DNA of 64,000 bases from Apium graveolens (Eukaryota; Streptophyta; Magnoliopsida; Apiales; Apiaceae), in the NCBI RefSeq assembly GCF_009905375.1, contig NW_027420793.1:1-64000 (forward strand). The letters run 5' to 3'. A model generated the notes under the pieces. It worked only from the letters and a program-made list of their open reading frames with translations. It made no database searches and was not told where the DNA came from. Shown piece by piece: positions 1 to 11,996 of the stretch. The translations under genes were made by a program, and so were the position numbers. Each line of letters begins with the position of its first letter. Position 1 is the stretch's first letter.

Positions 1-1436
1 AATGTTTTTCAACCAGAACTATTAGAGAAAATAAGAAGATGTCAGGAAGAAGTAATGAGCAATGAACGAGACAGTTTGACAGGAGAAGAGATAGGAAGTC
101 AAAAGGATGATAAAGGAATATTAAGATTTTCTTCAAGAATATGGATACCCAACGTAGCCGAGCTGAAAAATGAAATTCTTCGAGACGCTCACAACTATAG
201 ATATTCAATTCATCCGGGAGTACCAAGATGTACAGGGATTTAAGAGAAAACTTTTGGTGGCCAAACATGAAGAAGAAAATTGCAGAATGGGTAAGTAAGT
301 GTTACACTTGCCAGCGAGTCAAAACGGAACATCAAAGGCCCAGTAGACTGATACAGCCATTGGACATTCCAGAATGGAAGTGGGAACATATTGCGCTGGA
401 TTTCGTAGTTGGATTACCGAGGACCAGGGCAAATCATGATGCTATTTGGGTTATTATTGACAGATTGACAAAGTCAACGCATTTTCTTCCTATCAACGAG
501 AGATTTTCAATGGATAAATTGGTATGGTTATATCTTAAGGAAATTGTGACCCGATATGGAGTTCCAGTATCCATAGTTTCAGACAGAGATCCTCGATTTA
601 ATTCAAGATTTTGGAGAAGTTTTCAAGATTATCTCGGAATGAAGCTGAACATGAGTACCGCGTATCATCCGCAGACAGACGGTCAAAGTGAAAGGACGAT
701 ACAGACTATAGAAGATATGTTAAGGGTTTGTGCACTAGATTTTGAAGGAAGTTGGGACGAACATTTGCTATTGGTTGAATTATCCTACAACAATAGTTAT
801 CATGCCAGCATTGGAATGCCGCCTTACGAAGCTTTGTACGGGAGGAGATGCAGGTCTCCAATATGTTGGGATGAGGTTGGTGAGAGAAAGATTTTGGGTC
901 CAGAATTGATCCAGTAGACAAAGGAGAAAATAGAACTTATTCGGAAAAGATTAATGGCAGCTCAAGATCGTCAACGCAGATATGTTGATCCTATCAGAAA
1001 AGATATGGAATTTGAAGTTGGTGAAGCAGTGCTATTAAAGGTTTCGCCTTGGAAAGGTTTATCAAGATTTGGAAAGAAAGGAAAGCTGAGTCCGCGTTAT
1101 GTTGGCCCTTTTGAGATTTTGAGGCGTGTGGGAAAGGTTGCTTACGAGTTAGCGTTACCACCTCACATGCAGCATATCCACAACGTGTTCCATGTGTCAA
1201 TGTTGAAGCGTTATTTGTCTGATTCCAACCATGTGATAGAATATGAGCCAATCGAGATTCAGCCAGATTTATCTTTTGTAGAGCAACCACTGCAAATTTT
1301 AGATAGGAACGAAAGAATGCTTAGGAATAAGTCTGTGTCGTTAGTACGAGTCTTGTGGAGGAATCCCAAGGTTGAAGAGTCGACTTGGGAATTGGAAAGC
1401 GAAATGCGATCCAAGTATCCTCACTTATTTTCCTAG
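1..1436 (+). pseudogene. Tekay-type Ty3/gypsy pol, 3' part (integrase and chromodomain), unit 1
   Basis: Translation gives the end of a chromovirus polyprotein. It shows the HHCC zinc-binding part of integrase (about 185-330), the catalytic core with its DDE residues (Asp in a DFVVGLP context, Asp in SDRDPRF, Glu in QSERTIQ), a basic C-terminal domain, and a chromodomain-like tail ([14 protein letters not shown]) ending at 1436. A one-base deletion near 215, relative to unit 2, breaks the frame just after the zinc-binding region. An in-frame TAG at 916-918, shared with unit 2, separates the core from the C-terminal domain. The element is therefore non-coding as written. Its gag, protease, RT and RNase H parts lie left of the window. 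Confidence 0.9.
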
Positions 1437-1462
1437 GCTGATTCTGAGGACATAATCCTGTT

Positions 1463-1475
1463 AAGGGGGGAAGGA
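1463..1475 (+). promoter_or_regulatory. Polypurine tract of Tekay-type element, unit 1
   Basis: A purine run (AAGGGGGGAAGGA) lies immediately before the TG that opens the LTR. This is the expected plus-strand primer position for reverse transcription. Confidence 0.75.
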
Positions 1476-4400
1476 TGTAATATCCGGGAAAATTATGTGA
1501 ATATTATATGTTAAATAAATAAATATTGCGTGTTTTATAAATTTAAAGTAATTATTGCCATGATATGAGAAGTTATAACTGTTATCTGTGTTTTCGTGCG
1601 GGCCAGAAAATTTTTCGATTAATTAATATATGTTTAAACTGCAATTATATTAATTTATCTACAACCTGGACGCGTATTTATTAGCGTCTTTATTAAGACC
1701 TCCATTTTATTTCATTTTACGCGTGTTTCAAACTTTTATGTGTTATCGGGTTTTTCTGGTAATTTAAGGATCGTTCCTGTTTTTCAAAAAAATCAACGGA
1801 CCGGGACCCCACCGGGACGTCAAACCCCACAAAATCAATGTTTTTATTTTTATAAAATTATTCGTATTTCAAATACCCTTTATTATTGCATTTTTGAATT
1901 ATTCGCAATATTCGGGGAATTTTGACATTAATTTTGTATTTTATTGTTTTTAAATTATTCCCCGTAATTATTATTTTGGGGCCCTAATTATTATAATTAG
2001 GGGATAAAAACACCCTTAAATTATTTTGGGGTATTAAAATTCCTGTATATATAAACAGCGGAATTGTTTTATTTTATTTTACTTTATTTTCAGAAATTAC
2101 TAAAAAAAACAAAAACTCAGAAAATAGAAAATGGGGGTTAGGGTTTGTTCATAATCGATTTGGATCGATTCAACGCTGATTCTACAATCGTTGGTGGCAA
2201 TCTTTAGACCAAATCGAAGCTTATATCGAGTATTTTCTCAATCCATCATCAAAGTTCACATAGGGTAAATGAATCGAACTTTTCGATTTCGTTTATAATC
2301 GATTATGTTGGGGTTTTGATTTCTGAGGTTTGTTGATTAAATTGAATGTTAGAACCGTGTTTATCAGGTTAAACCTAATAGTTTTATATGAACTCCGTGA
2401 ATTCTCGAGTTCAATTCGTAAGAGGTCGACTTTAGTATTATTTTTGGATTTTCTTTTTATTTTTCCGGCTAAATCGATGATGGGTTGTTGTTAAGATTCA
2501 TTGTATATATTTGTAAATAATCTGGGCTTTATATTGAGGTAAAGATCGATGGTTTTCATCGAATTTATCTGTTAATCGGAATTTGCCGACGAGTTGCCGG
2601 AGTTCTTTGTTTACTTGATCGGTTTTGGGTTGTGGTGGTGACATATGATTGTTTGAATCCTTATTGCTTTGTGTGTTGTTGTAATTGAATTCAGGACTGC
2701 TTTGGACTGAAACCGCTGTGAATCGAGTCCGTTTCTGGGAAATTAAAGTTCCCGGATTATTTTCAGTCAACCGGAATCTGGTAATCCCCAGAAACCGGTG
2801 AGGATTCCGGCCGTGTTCTTATAAACCCGTTAGGGTTCTTGCCGACCCGGCTATGACCCGGTCTCTTGACCCGGGTTCAATGTTTTCCCAAACTGCAAAT
2901 CAAAAAAATATGTTTATGTGTTTTCTTTTATAATTTATTTTAAAAATCATTTTTATTTTTAAAAATCATTTATTTTATATGTAAAAATCATTTACTTATT
3001 ATTTTTAATTCTAAAAATTATTTTCTGCATTATTTTGAATTCCTAAAATTATTTTCTTTAGTTATTTTCAAAAATACAATTTGATTTAATTATTTATAAT
3101 TTATTTTATTTAATTGTTTATGAACTTAATTAACTGATTAAAAATCAATTAATCAATTAATTTTATTTATAAATAGTTAAATAAATGTAAATTATTTATA
3201 ATTAATTCAAATAATTTCTAGAAATTATTTTTAGGTTTTTAAAAATTACATTTTGGTATTTAAAAATCAATTAATATTATTATTAATTGATTTATTTCCA
3301 TTTATTTCTGGTTTTATTCATAATAATTAAACCGTTCGTCCGTTTAATACGAAACGAACGCGTACAGACTCAGAAAAATGTTACGCTTCCAATAAAAATA
3401 CTTTTGAGTCCTAATTTCTTTTGTATTGCAATGTCATTTGATTTGTGTATGAGTTTAAGTCGGTATTTGATCGGTAAATGCTAATATTGACCTTATTTTC
3501 ATTCGGAACGCACTAAGACATATCTTTTAATGATCTGACTTATGTGTTACATGAAATATGTGATTACGTGTTATATGAATACCATGATTACATGCTAGGT
3601 GATATGCATGCTATCTATTTATAGATTTAAAATGTCATGTTTATTTATAAACGTTCGGGTAGATGTCAAGACGTATAGTTACGTCGATTGAGTTTGGTTC
3701 TATCAATTAAGATAGTCCTTTTGTTATAGAATCAAGTAGAAAGGAGTGCGGTCAAGTGGTAGACAGAGATAGTAGCCGGCAGCTATAAGCAGAGTTATAG
3801 TAAGAGATTATCGAGCATACCAGGAAAATACCCTAACTTCACTTATCGTTCAAGTGACGTTTACTTCGAATTATATTATGTAATTATTTATGTCATCCCT
3901 TATCATTCAAGTGATATCGACTCTGAATTTATTCGTTCAATTTCTCTACTATTCTAAGTTCATAATATAAAAATATCATTACATTTCTCTATAACTTACT
4001 TTATACAGTGAAACTTTGAATTAAGATTAGCGAATAACTAATTATTCTGGTTGTTTCGCCATTAGGTTGATAAAACTCTGGACCATGAGAAATGGGGAGT
4101 TATGTGGTTAAGGATGTCATTTGATTCGACTCCTTTGACGTAAAATTGTTTTTATGGGTTGGATGGTTGCGTAAGAGGCCGTGGTGGCGGTCCAGCGTGA
4201 GCTATGTGTTATACAGGATATAACACCTTGCTAGGCCGATATGTGCCTTGGGTACCTTTTGTTTAGTTGGATATGCTTCGGCATACCGGTGTTGCTCCGC
4301 GGCTGATCACCGGCGACAACACACCGTCGTTCGAGGATTCCAATCCCAAAACAAAATATATTACAAATGTTGTCTATTATCAAATAGATATATCAGTTTT

Positions 4401-4857
4401 TGATACTGTTCAGGTATTGTGGCTTGGTTTTGTTCATCAGATATGCTGTTGTTGTTGTTCCAAATCATAAGCTATTTACTGCTTGCTGAGCATTTCTTTC
4501 GCTCATACTTATTTCATATCCTGATTCTTTCAGCTAAACCGGAGCGGGCTTGAGTTCCAGGTTTGATTAGAGGTCAAGTGCTTGTAGGTAGTTTGGTGTA
4601 TTTTCAGGTAGGCAGTTTGGGACGCTTGAATAGTATAAAGGTTTGTAATAAAGTTTGAATAAGTTGTAAAACTAATTAGACTTATGGTTTGTAATAACAG
4701 TTGGTTTGTATTAGTTCCTGTTTCATACTATAACATGTGATCGATCCAGTGCAGGTAAAGGGGTCATATTTATTATATTATTTCACTGTAATTATTTTAT
4801 TATAATTTAGTGGCAAGTGACCCCCAAATATAGACCCCGGGTTTGGAGGGCGTCACA
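1476..4857 (+). repeat. 3' LTR of Tekay-type element, unit 1
   Basis: Begins TGTAATATCC directly after the polypurine tract and ends TCACA. The same end occurs at 46124 and, before a primer binding site, at 37649. The length of 3382 bp fits the long LTRs of Del/Tekay chromoviruses. It contains a TATA box at 2046-2055, a long leader-like stretch and AT-rich DNA around 2900-3300. Short ORFs inside it have no recognisable domains. The LTR is followed directly by copia coding sequence, so this element sits inside a copia element. Confidence 0.9.
2046..2055 (+). promoter_or_regulatory. TATA box in Tekay LTR (U3), unit 1
   Basis: TATATATAAA lies about 570 bp into the LTR. A purine- and A-rich leader follows, consistent with a Pol II start near 2080. 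The same box is at 43310-43319. The 5' LTR at 34756 lacks it because its left part differs. Confidence 0.6.
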
Positions 4858-7028
4858 TACTAGAATTTCTAAGCCACCCTCCTATTTGAAAAACTACAAA
4901 AGCTTAAATGCTTCTCAAATTTCTCCAGTTATATCACATGTGGTTCCCATAGATTTTTCTTGTTTCTTGGCATCATTAACTACATGTGTGGATCCTGTTC
5001 ATTTTTCTCAGGCCGTGCAATTTTCTCACGGGATTACAGCCATGAATGTTGAATTAGAGGCCTTGGAAAGAAATGGTACCTGGGATATAGTTCCCCTTCC
5101 AGCTCATAAAAAGGCTATTGGAAGCAAGTGGTTGTTCAAGACTAAGTACAAATATGATGGTACTATTGAGAGGTATAAAAGCAGGTTGGTTGTTCTTGGA
5201 TGCAAACAACAACTTGGTGTGGATTATCTGGAAACTTTTGCTCCTATTACGAAGCTTTTTACTGTGAGAAATTTATTAGCTTTGGCTGCAGTGTATCAAT
5301 GGAGTGTGGTGCAAATGGATGTCACCAATGCTTTTTTGCATGGTGATCTCCATGAAGAGGTATATATGACTCTTCCTCAAGGATATACACATTATGATTG
5401 TCGAATTTCTAGTCAATCTGCTACTCATAATCCTAAAACTAATCTCGTCTGCAAGCTTAAAAAGATCATGTATGGCTTGAAACAGGCTCCCAGGATGTGG
5501 TTCTGCAAACTCTCGGACACTTTGTTATATGATGATTATGTTCAATCAAAAAGTGATCCAAGTCTCTTTACTAAAACTACTACCTCTTCTATTACGTTGA
5601 TCCTCATTTATGTGGATGATTTACTACTTGATGGTGATTCTGCTACTGTCATTTCAGAGCTCAACTACTACCTCTTCTATTACTTTGATCCTCATTTATG
5701 TGGCTGCAGTGTATCAATGGAGTGTGGTGCAAATATATGTCACCAATGCTTTTTTGCATGGTGATCTCCATGAAGAGGCATATACGACTCTTCCATTATA
5801 GTTGTCGAATTTCTAGTCAATCTGCTACTCATAATCCTAAAACAAATCTCGTCTGCAAGCTTAAAAAGATCATGTATGGCTTGAAACAGGCTCCCAGGAT
5901 GTGGTTCTGCAAACTCTCAGACACTTTGTTATGTGATGATTATGTTCAATCAAAAAGTGATTCAAGTCTCTTGACTAAAACTACTACCTCTTCTATTACT
6001 TTGATCCTCATTTATGTGGATGATTTACTACTTGCTGGTGTTTCAGCTACTGCCATTTCAGAGCTCAAAACTATGTTATCACAAGCCTTTCATATGAAAG
6101 ATCTAGGTAATATTAGTTATTTTCTTGGAATTGAAATACATAAAAATGCTTCTGGTTTTTTCATCTCTCAGAAGAAATATTTGTTGGATCTTATTCGTGA
6201 ATTTCGCATGGATCATGCTACACCTTTGAAGATTCCTCTTGACAGTCATCTGAAATTAACACCTCAAACAGGTGATATCTTGTCTAATCCTCAGCCTTTT
6301 CAGCGTCTATTAGGAAAGCTTATTTACCTTACTGTGACTCGACCAGACATCACGTTTGCAATCCATATTCTAAGTCAGTTTATGCATCAGCCTACAACTG
6401 CTCATATGCAAGCTACCAAACAACTTATCCGGTACTTGCTTGGCACCTCTGATCAAGGTTTGTTGCTTACTTCCTCATCTGCTGTTCAGCTCCAGGCATA
6501 TTGTGATAGTGATTGGGCTAGTTTCCCAACCACTCGTAATCTACCACTGGGTACTGTATTTTGCTTGGAGACCCTCCTATTTCCTGGAAATAAGAAATAA
6601 TTTGTGGTTTCTCGGTCCACAGCAGAGGCGGAGTATCGTGCTATGGCCATGACTATTTGTGAGGTGACTTGGCTTCGTGCCTTACTTCTAGATATGGGGT
6701 TACTCAATTGCCTCCAACTGTGCTCCATTGTGACAACCAGGCTGCTATCTCAATTGCTGCTAATCCCATATTTCATGAACGGACGAAACACATCGAGGTG
6801 GATTGTCAATTTATTCGGGATAAGCTAAAGTCTGGTTCTATGTGCACTCAACGTGTTCCATCTCATGCTCAATTGGCAGATATTTTAACTAAAGTGTTAC
6901 CAGTCAAGCCTTACACAAGCTTGGTGCCTCTGGATCTTCTATGGCATCTCCCTCGGCTTAGCTTGCGGGGAATGATGTGGAGTATTTTGCTTAAAGGATA
7001 TCTTGGTCATTTTATAATATTCTGTTAG
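4858..7028 (+). pseudogene. Ty1/copia pol remnant (RT and RNase H), unit 1
   Basis: Right after the Tekay LTR the + strand reads as copia pol, starting in the linker between integrase and RT (KPPSYLKNY). RT follows, with the AFLHGDLHEEVYM, YGLKQAPR and YVDDLLL motifs, then RNase H with [18 protein letters not shown] and [11 protein letters not shown]. It ends near the ADILTK motif at about 6890. The 5' half (gag, protease, integrase) is absent. An internal segmental duplication interrupts RT at 5662-5815, there are in-frame stops and a frame change near 6597, and the 3' LTR is cut off. It is dead. I do not assign a copia lineage. Confidence 0.9.
5284..6087 (+). repeat. Partial tandem duplication inside copia RT, unit 1
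   Basis: The segment starting GGCTGCAGTG at 5284 restarts at 5702, a period of 418 bp, and carries the same RT motifs twice. The second copy lacks about 14 bp near 5793. The join contains an extra third copy of about 40 bp (5663-5702), matching 5577-5616 and about 5980-6020. The same arrangement is at 46551-47353, so it predates the 41-kb duplication. Confidence 0.85.
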
Positions 7029-7055
7029 TAAGATAGAGAGTTTATACATGCTTCA
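6976..7055 (+). repeat. Truncated copia 3' LTR start, unit 1
   Basis: After the copia RNase H end, a purine-containing stretch precedes TGTGGAGTATTTTGC. This resembles a copia LTR start. About 80 bp later the sequence changes into DNA shared with the flank of gene B, so the LTR is truncated. Boundaries are approximate. Confidence 0.4.
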
Positions 7056-7059
7056 TCAG

Positions 7060-7760
7060 TCCATAAAATCCAATCTTAGTACATTGAATTGCCAAACAAG
7101 GTAAAGATGAATTTGGCAACAAAATGAACAGTCGTCTACCAAAATTTTCAACATAAGACTATGATTTATAGGGAAACAACAAAAACTGGATTCATCTGTC
7201 CATCTCTTTGAGAAATCCTACTGGTGTAGCAAGTTTATTCTGGATTTCTGGTACATCTGTACATGATAATTGGTAAGTGCACTTTGACCACCAAGATCAG
7301 TAGATCTATCATCATATTCATCTGGAATTTCAGTGTATCTATGCACAAGAACGATGTACTGGTTAAGTCTGGTTACTTGACCAAATCACATTTGATCGCA
7401 GTAGACAAATATTTTGGTACACAAAGTTAAACAAGACTGCTCATGATCAAGAACGTGTAATTATTGAAATGTCCAAGTTCACATTGAATTGTCTGTTAGC
7501 TAATTGTCATGATTAACACCTTGAGTCCATGATTGCTAGTGAATGTTTTCGATATATGATCCAATCAAGACCCTCCACAAAATCCTCAACGTTTTGGGAG
7601 AGCTCGACTTCAAACCTCTTAACAATATATAGTCAAAAATTTCAAAGCAAGTGAGGGATTATATCATTAGTTGTTCAAGTACTGCATTATAATTGTATAC
7701 TGGCTATAAACAGCAGAATTACTTGTGGATCTTTTATTTTCTAACTCTTATCTCCTACAA
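7060..7760. repeat. 3' flank of NPF gene A, homologous to 10750-11560
   Basis: No ORF of note. It aligns patchily but clearly with 10750-11560. Shared blocks include ACATTGAATT, GTCCATCTCTTTGA, ACCAAATCACATTT, GAAATGTCCAAGTTCACATT and CACCTTGAGTCCATGATTG. The block lies at the same place relative to gene A as its partner does to gene B. It is therefore part of the older gene-sized duplication that made the two genes. The unit 2 copy is at about 48327-49027. Confidence 0.8.
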
Positions 7761-7910
7761 GATATTTAAGAAACTAGATTAAAAGGGGGGATGTGAAATT
7801 ACATGTAACGGGTGCCTTGGGCTTTGTTGATTGTAAAAGAACAAAAAACATGCATGTGTTTAACAGTGTGCATGCAGACTCTTCTTTGGATATAATATTT
7901 CAGTAATGCA

Positions 7911-10130
7911 TCAAACAAGAGGCTCTTCTGATTTTAATTCTTGCAATGCAACTTCAGGGCCAGAGGTGGTGTCTTTGCTTGCTGTTTTATACTTGTACCA
8001 CTTGCCACACATTATGAAGTAAGCCAAATTCAAAGCTTCCAAAGTCACAATAATGTAGTAAAAATAATCTAATCTTCCTTCATTAAGATCTTCTGCTAAC
8101 CACCCTTTTCTCCATTACCTTCTGTCAATCTCTGAACCATTGTTTGCATAAAACTACTCAAGTAACTCGATGCAGCAGATGCACAGAAGAGACATGATGT
8201 AGCTATACTCTTCATGTTCTCAGGGCTTTGCTTGTAAAAAAGCTCGTTTTGTCCTATCATAAAAAATCCTTCGGAAAGTCCTGCTACAATTAATTGTGGT
8301 ATGAACCAAAAGGCAGACATTGAAGAAATTTCCCCTTTTCTTGGTTCAATTCCTAATGTCGGTCTAGTCAGAGCCCATGTTCTTCTTTTGGATTCGATTA
8401 AGGCTGATACAAATAGACTTAGGCTAGATAAAACGATTCCAATGCCCATTCTTTGAAGCACAGTGATACCACCTTCTTTTCCAGTTAATTTTCTGAGCAA
8501 AGGAACAATGACTCTGTCATAAATAGGGATCCAGATAGTGAGTGTTACCATGGTAAATACAATATATGTTGCTGCTGGAATCCTGAATGTACTGCTTTTG
8601 ATGAGGCGTCTATCGGATTGAAGAGCTTGAAAGACCAAATAGTTGTTTTGTTGGATAAATGCTACATGGTATACAAGGATGGCAAACCATATTGGAACCA
8701 ATCTTAGCAAGCATTTCACTTCTTCCACTTGCTGGATAGTGCAAAGTCTCCATGGATCCACTGCTGATCCGTCCATCTTTAGATCGTCTTCTAGAGTTCT
8801 AATTGCTGCTTTGTCCAGAAACCTGGACGGTTAAGTTCAGTTTGTCAAGGAAAAGCATCAGCAATCAGAAAGTATCTAATACATGGTCTAATAGAATGAG
8901 TGTGAAAAGTAGTCATTTTAGACAACTGGAGGACATCAATACATGAATCAAGATAGTGATATTCAAAGGAGTTACTCATCTTTTGGTCTTTACCTGAATT
9001 GATCAGTGGATGAACTTTAAGTTGGTAGATTTTTTTGGTACATAGTCAAAAAGCGAAAGCCATGGTTGCTCCGGTGACTTCAATCCCCTCTTCTTGATAG
9101 CAGCCGCAAAGACTTGCACCACGCCTAGCAAAGGACTACCTTGTGGCAATACTATGACATATATTTTGGTACCGATAAAGAAGAATACACATGAAAAGAA
9201 CATAAGGAGGGTTGGAATTCCTAATCCGATAGACCAGCTAATATTGGACTGCACATACACTATGATCGTCAGGGACACCATTACTGCGAAAGTATAGGTA
9301 AAGTAGTACCAGTTAAAGAAACTATTGATGCCTTTTCTTCCAGAGTCGGTGTTGGGATTAAACTGATCTGCGCCAAAGGCTAAGTTACAGGGTCGTATGC
9401 CAGAACCTCCAACAACTAGAAGCGCAAAAGAGCTCAACAGAAAAGCCATTTGCCCTGTTGTTGGTCCTTGGCATATGCTTGTCACTTCTTTCCCACAGCT
9501 TGGTGGATGAAGCTTTGAAATTGCTGCTGTTAGAGTTAGTAAAAGCATGCCCTGCATGTTTGACATACTACTTTAGCTTTTTAATCCATATCATCAACTG
9601 ATATATAACAAATCATTTCTTGTTACTGATTTACACTAAACAACATGAATTATTACTGAAGAAATATTTGTACCGTGAAAGAAGATATGGAGGCGAATCC
9701 AAGCGTTTTGTAACGACCAAAATAAGTGTCTGAGAGGAAAGCTCCTATGATGGTACCAAAATTACAAGTTCCCTGGAAAATATTGTTGAGATTTGTTGCA
9801 GTTATGGTCTTCATATGAAAGACAGAAGTGAGATACACTAGGAAGTTAGATGAAGTCCCAATTGTTCCCAGCTTCTCAAATGTCTCATTTCCTGCAAATC
9901 AAATTCAAAACAGAAAACAAAAACAAATTGTCAAATCCAGTGCAACTGAAGTAGAAATAAGATATAGTTGCAATTTCAAACAAAATTAAATAACATAAGC
10001 TTTTTGAGTGTCAGTATACGTTACCTACGATATAAGGCATGGCCTTAATTCCTCTGTAGTTAGGTTCGCTGTCCATAGTGTCTGTGTCATCTTTCTGCGA
10101 TTTGGAGATTACTCTCGAGGTTTTGTCCAT
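7911..10130 (-). CDS. NPF2-type transporter gene A, unit 1 (four exons, two small frame breaks)
   Basis: Plant NRT1/PTR (NPF) proton-coupled transporter of the plasma or intracellular membrane. The family moves nitrate, peptides, glucosinolates or hormones; the substrate here is unknown. Exons, joined on the minus strand: 10025-10130, 9674-9891, 8994-9551, 7911-8822, all with GT-AG introns. The start is the ATG giving [10 protein letters not shown]. Evidence includes the proton-coupling motif NETFEK in the first helix, the PTR signature around DTYFGRYKT, the helix run [14 protein letters not shown], and the [14 protein letters not shown] to FQALQSDRR block typical of NPF2 members. Two breaks occur: a 2-bp loss near 9013 (relative to unit 2), and one missing C near 8104 that brings a stop at 8096. 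Without them the product would be about 598 residues. Both may be consensus errors. Confidence 0.88.
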
Positions 10131-10208
10131 CTTCTTGCTTCTACAAGTTGGAGTACCCTGTGACTGTTTTATGCTTGAAACATATATCCTTCAAGAGGTT
10201 TGCATGTT

Positions 10209-10216
10209 AATTTATA
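10209..10216 (-). promoter_or_regulatory. Putative TATA box of gene A, unit 1
   Basis: TATAAATT on the minus strand, about 80 bp upstream of the chosen ATG (10130). This predicts a transcript start near 10180 and a short leader. It is conserved in unit 2 at 51478-51485. Confidence 0.5.
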
Positions 10217-10749
10217 CTCATTCCAGCACTGCACTACCCAAGTCAGTTCAAAGATTAGTACCTCTGGTCCTCCACGGCTCTGTTATTACAAAAATAAAAT
10301 TCAAAATACTCGCGTAGTCATATTTAAGACACTGTTTTCCAAAAATGAGGGAGGAAACAAGTAATCTACTAGTATATAACATGTAGATTGTGAAACATAA
10401 AGACTCGTGAGTAAGATTACATATTTCATCTTTGACTGGGAATGTTCAATTAAATAAAATTCTTCATTTACCGATCTCCCCCAACGTCTACGTGTTAGGA
10501 AAGGGACTTAGCATGCATTCTAGCGCTTATGTTTCCCTCACTCAACACCCGTTTTCAGATTTGAAGAGTGAACCACTAGGAGCCGAGCAATGAGCAATTC
10601 GGACCAGCTCTCTCAGCACGTTAAGGTGCTAGAAAGACCTGTATTACGCTTAAGTTTATGCCTAAGTGTTAATGATAACTACATGATCCTACTGGGGCCT
10701 TGCTCTAATACCTCAAGGTTTTAGATGAGCTGGTTACTCAACAGTTAAT
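10217..10749. other. Spacer upstream of gene A, unit 1
   Basis: No gene seen. It holds the gene A upstream region (minus strand) and grades into the gene B downstream flank. No repeat or convincing ORF is present. Confidence 0.6.
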
Positions 10750-11560
10750 AAAATGGATGGTCCCTAAATCTAATCTTACTACATTGAGTTACTGACTAAG
10801 GTAAAGATAAATTTGGTAACAACCTTGAACAATTTGTCTACCAAGTGCATCAATCTGTGACTATGATCTATAGGAAAACAACAAACATTAGAAATCAAAT
10901 ATATACGGGTTCACACTAGACAGGTAAATTTGTCGCAACTCGCAACATTAGTATATAATAGCTACAGCCTACAGGCACCATAGGTCCATCTCTTTGACAA
11001 ATACTGCTGGTGTAGATACGCACCCACACGTTTAGTCTGGTACACCAGTACATGACAAATCCTATTGAAATGTGGGGGCTAATTTGCCAAGTGCACTGTG
11101 ACCACCAAGTAGATCAGTGAATCTATCAGCATCTGGAGTTTAAACAAGAATAATGGACTGCTAAATCTGGTTACTTAACCAAATCACATTTATTTTGGTA
11201 GAAAAAGTTGAATAAGAGTGCACATGATAAAGATTATGTAATAATTGAAATGTCCAAGTTCACATTGAATTGGCTGTTAGCGAATTGTTATGATTGACAC
11301 CTTGAGTCCATGATTGTGAGCAAATGTTATTGATATATAATCTGATCAAGGCCCTCCACAAAATCCTTGATATTTTAGGAGAGTGTTAACATGGCATGAG
11401 ACTGTTAAGGTTTAGCTCGATTTTGAACCTTCTTGCTCCCAGTATCGTCAAAATGATCCAGTTATTAGTCGTTCTGGTACTGCCTAATAGTTGTAGAATG
11501 GCTAGCAACGGCACAGTTACTCAAGGAATTGCTATCTTTTGACTTCCAAATCTTATTTTT
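10750..11560. repeat. 3' flank of NPF gene B, homologous to 7060-7760
   Basis: Partner of the gene A flank. It shares many 10-25 bp blocks in the same order, with extra sequence around 10890-10980. It is non-coding. The unit 2 copy is at about 52020-52830. Conservation so far from the coding region may simply reflect common descent. An unannotated transcript cannot be excluded. Confidence 0.8.
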
Positions 11561-11837
11561 CGATCTTTCTCTTGGCCTCTTTGCATCACTCAGTCTAAAT
11601 TTTATACAGTTTGTTAATTTTTCTGGTTGTAAACCAGTGTTTGATTATACTCCTAGATTAAGATATTACAAACGTAGTTAACCAACTTGAATATTCAGGG
11701 GTTAAATTGTCACGTTGCTCAAGTCGATGAGCAAGAATATCAAGAATATTAACAAAAAAGAAAAAGAAAACAAGACAAAATCTAGTACCCCGAGTATGTT
11801 GGATATTTTATGATCGAACTCCAGAATAATCACAGAG

Positions 11838-11945
11838 CTCTTTTTTTTGATACAGAGGGGGGGGGGGGGTGGGATGCGGAATGAAGCTGAGTTCATTTCA
11901 ACATTGTGGATACGCTTTTACCACTAGGCTATCACCTTACGCTCA
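11838..11945 (-). mobile_element. tRNA-derived SINE, unit 1
   Basis: On the minus strand an A-box-like TAGCCTAGTGG (11921-11931) is followed 34 bp later by a degenerate B box (GCTTCATTCCGC, 11876-11887). A C-rich run, a TCT-containing stretch and an oligo-A tail (11840-11850) follow. This order fits a Pol III-type plant SINE. It sits 50 bp beyond the gene B stop codon. On the + strand the C run appears as a G homopolymer (11857-11869), which differs in length in unit 2. Confidence 0.65.
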
Positions 11946-11996
11946 AGAGAACCTTATGCAGATTGTTCTATATTGTTGAAACTTTAGTTTAATTAG

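Noticed and set aside
2498..2770. Minus-strand ORF inside the Tekay LTR
   Set aside because: No recognisable domain, and it lies in an LTR leader region. Probably chance.
11876..11931. A tRNA gene on the minus strand
   Set aside because: Box A is good, but box B is degenerate, no cloverleaf can be drawn, and the oligo-A tail points to a SINE.
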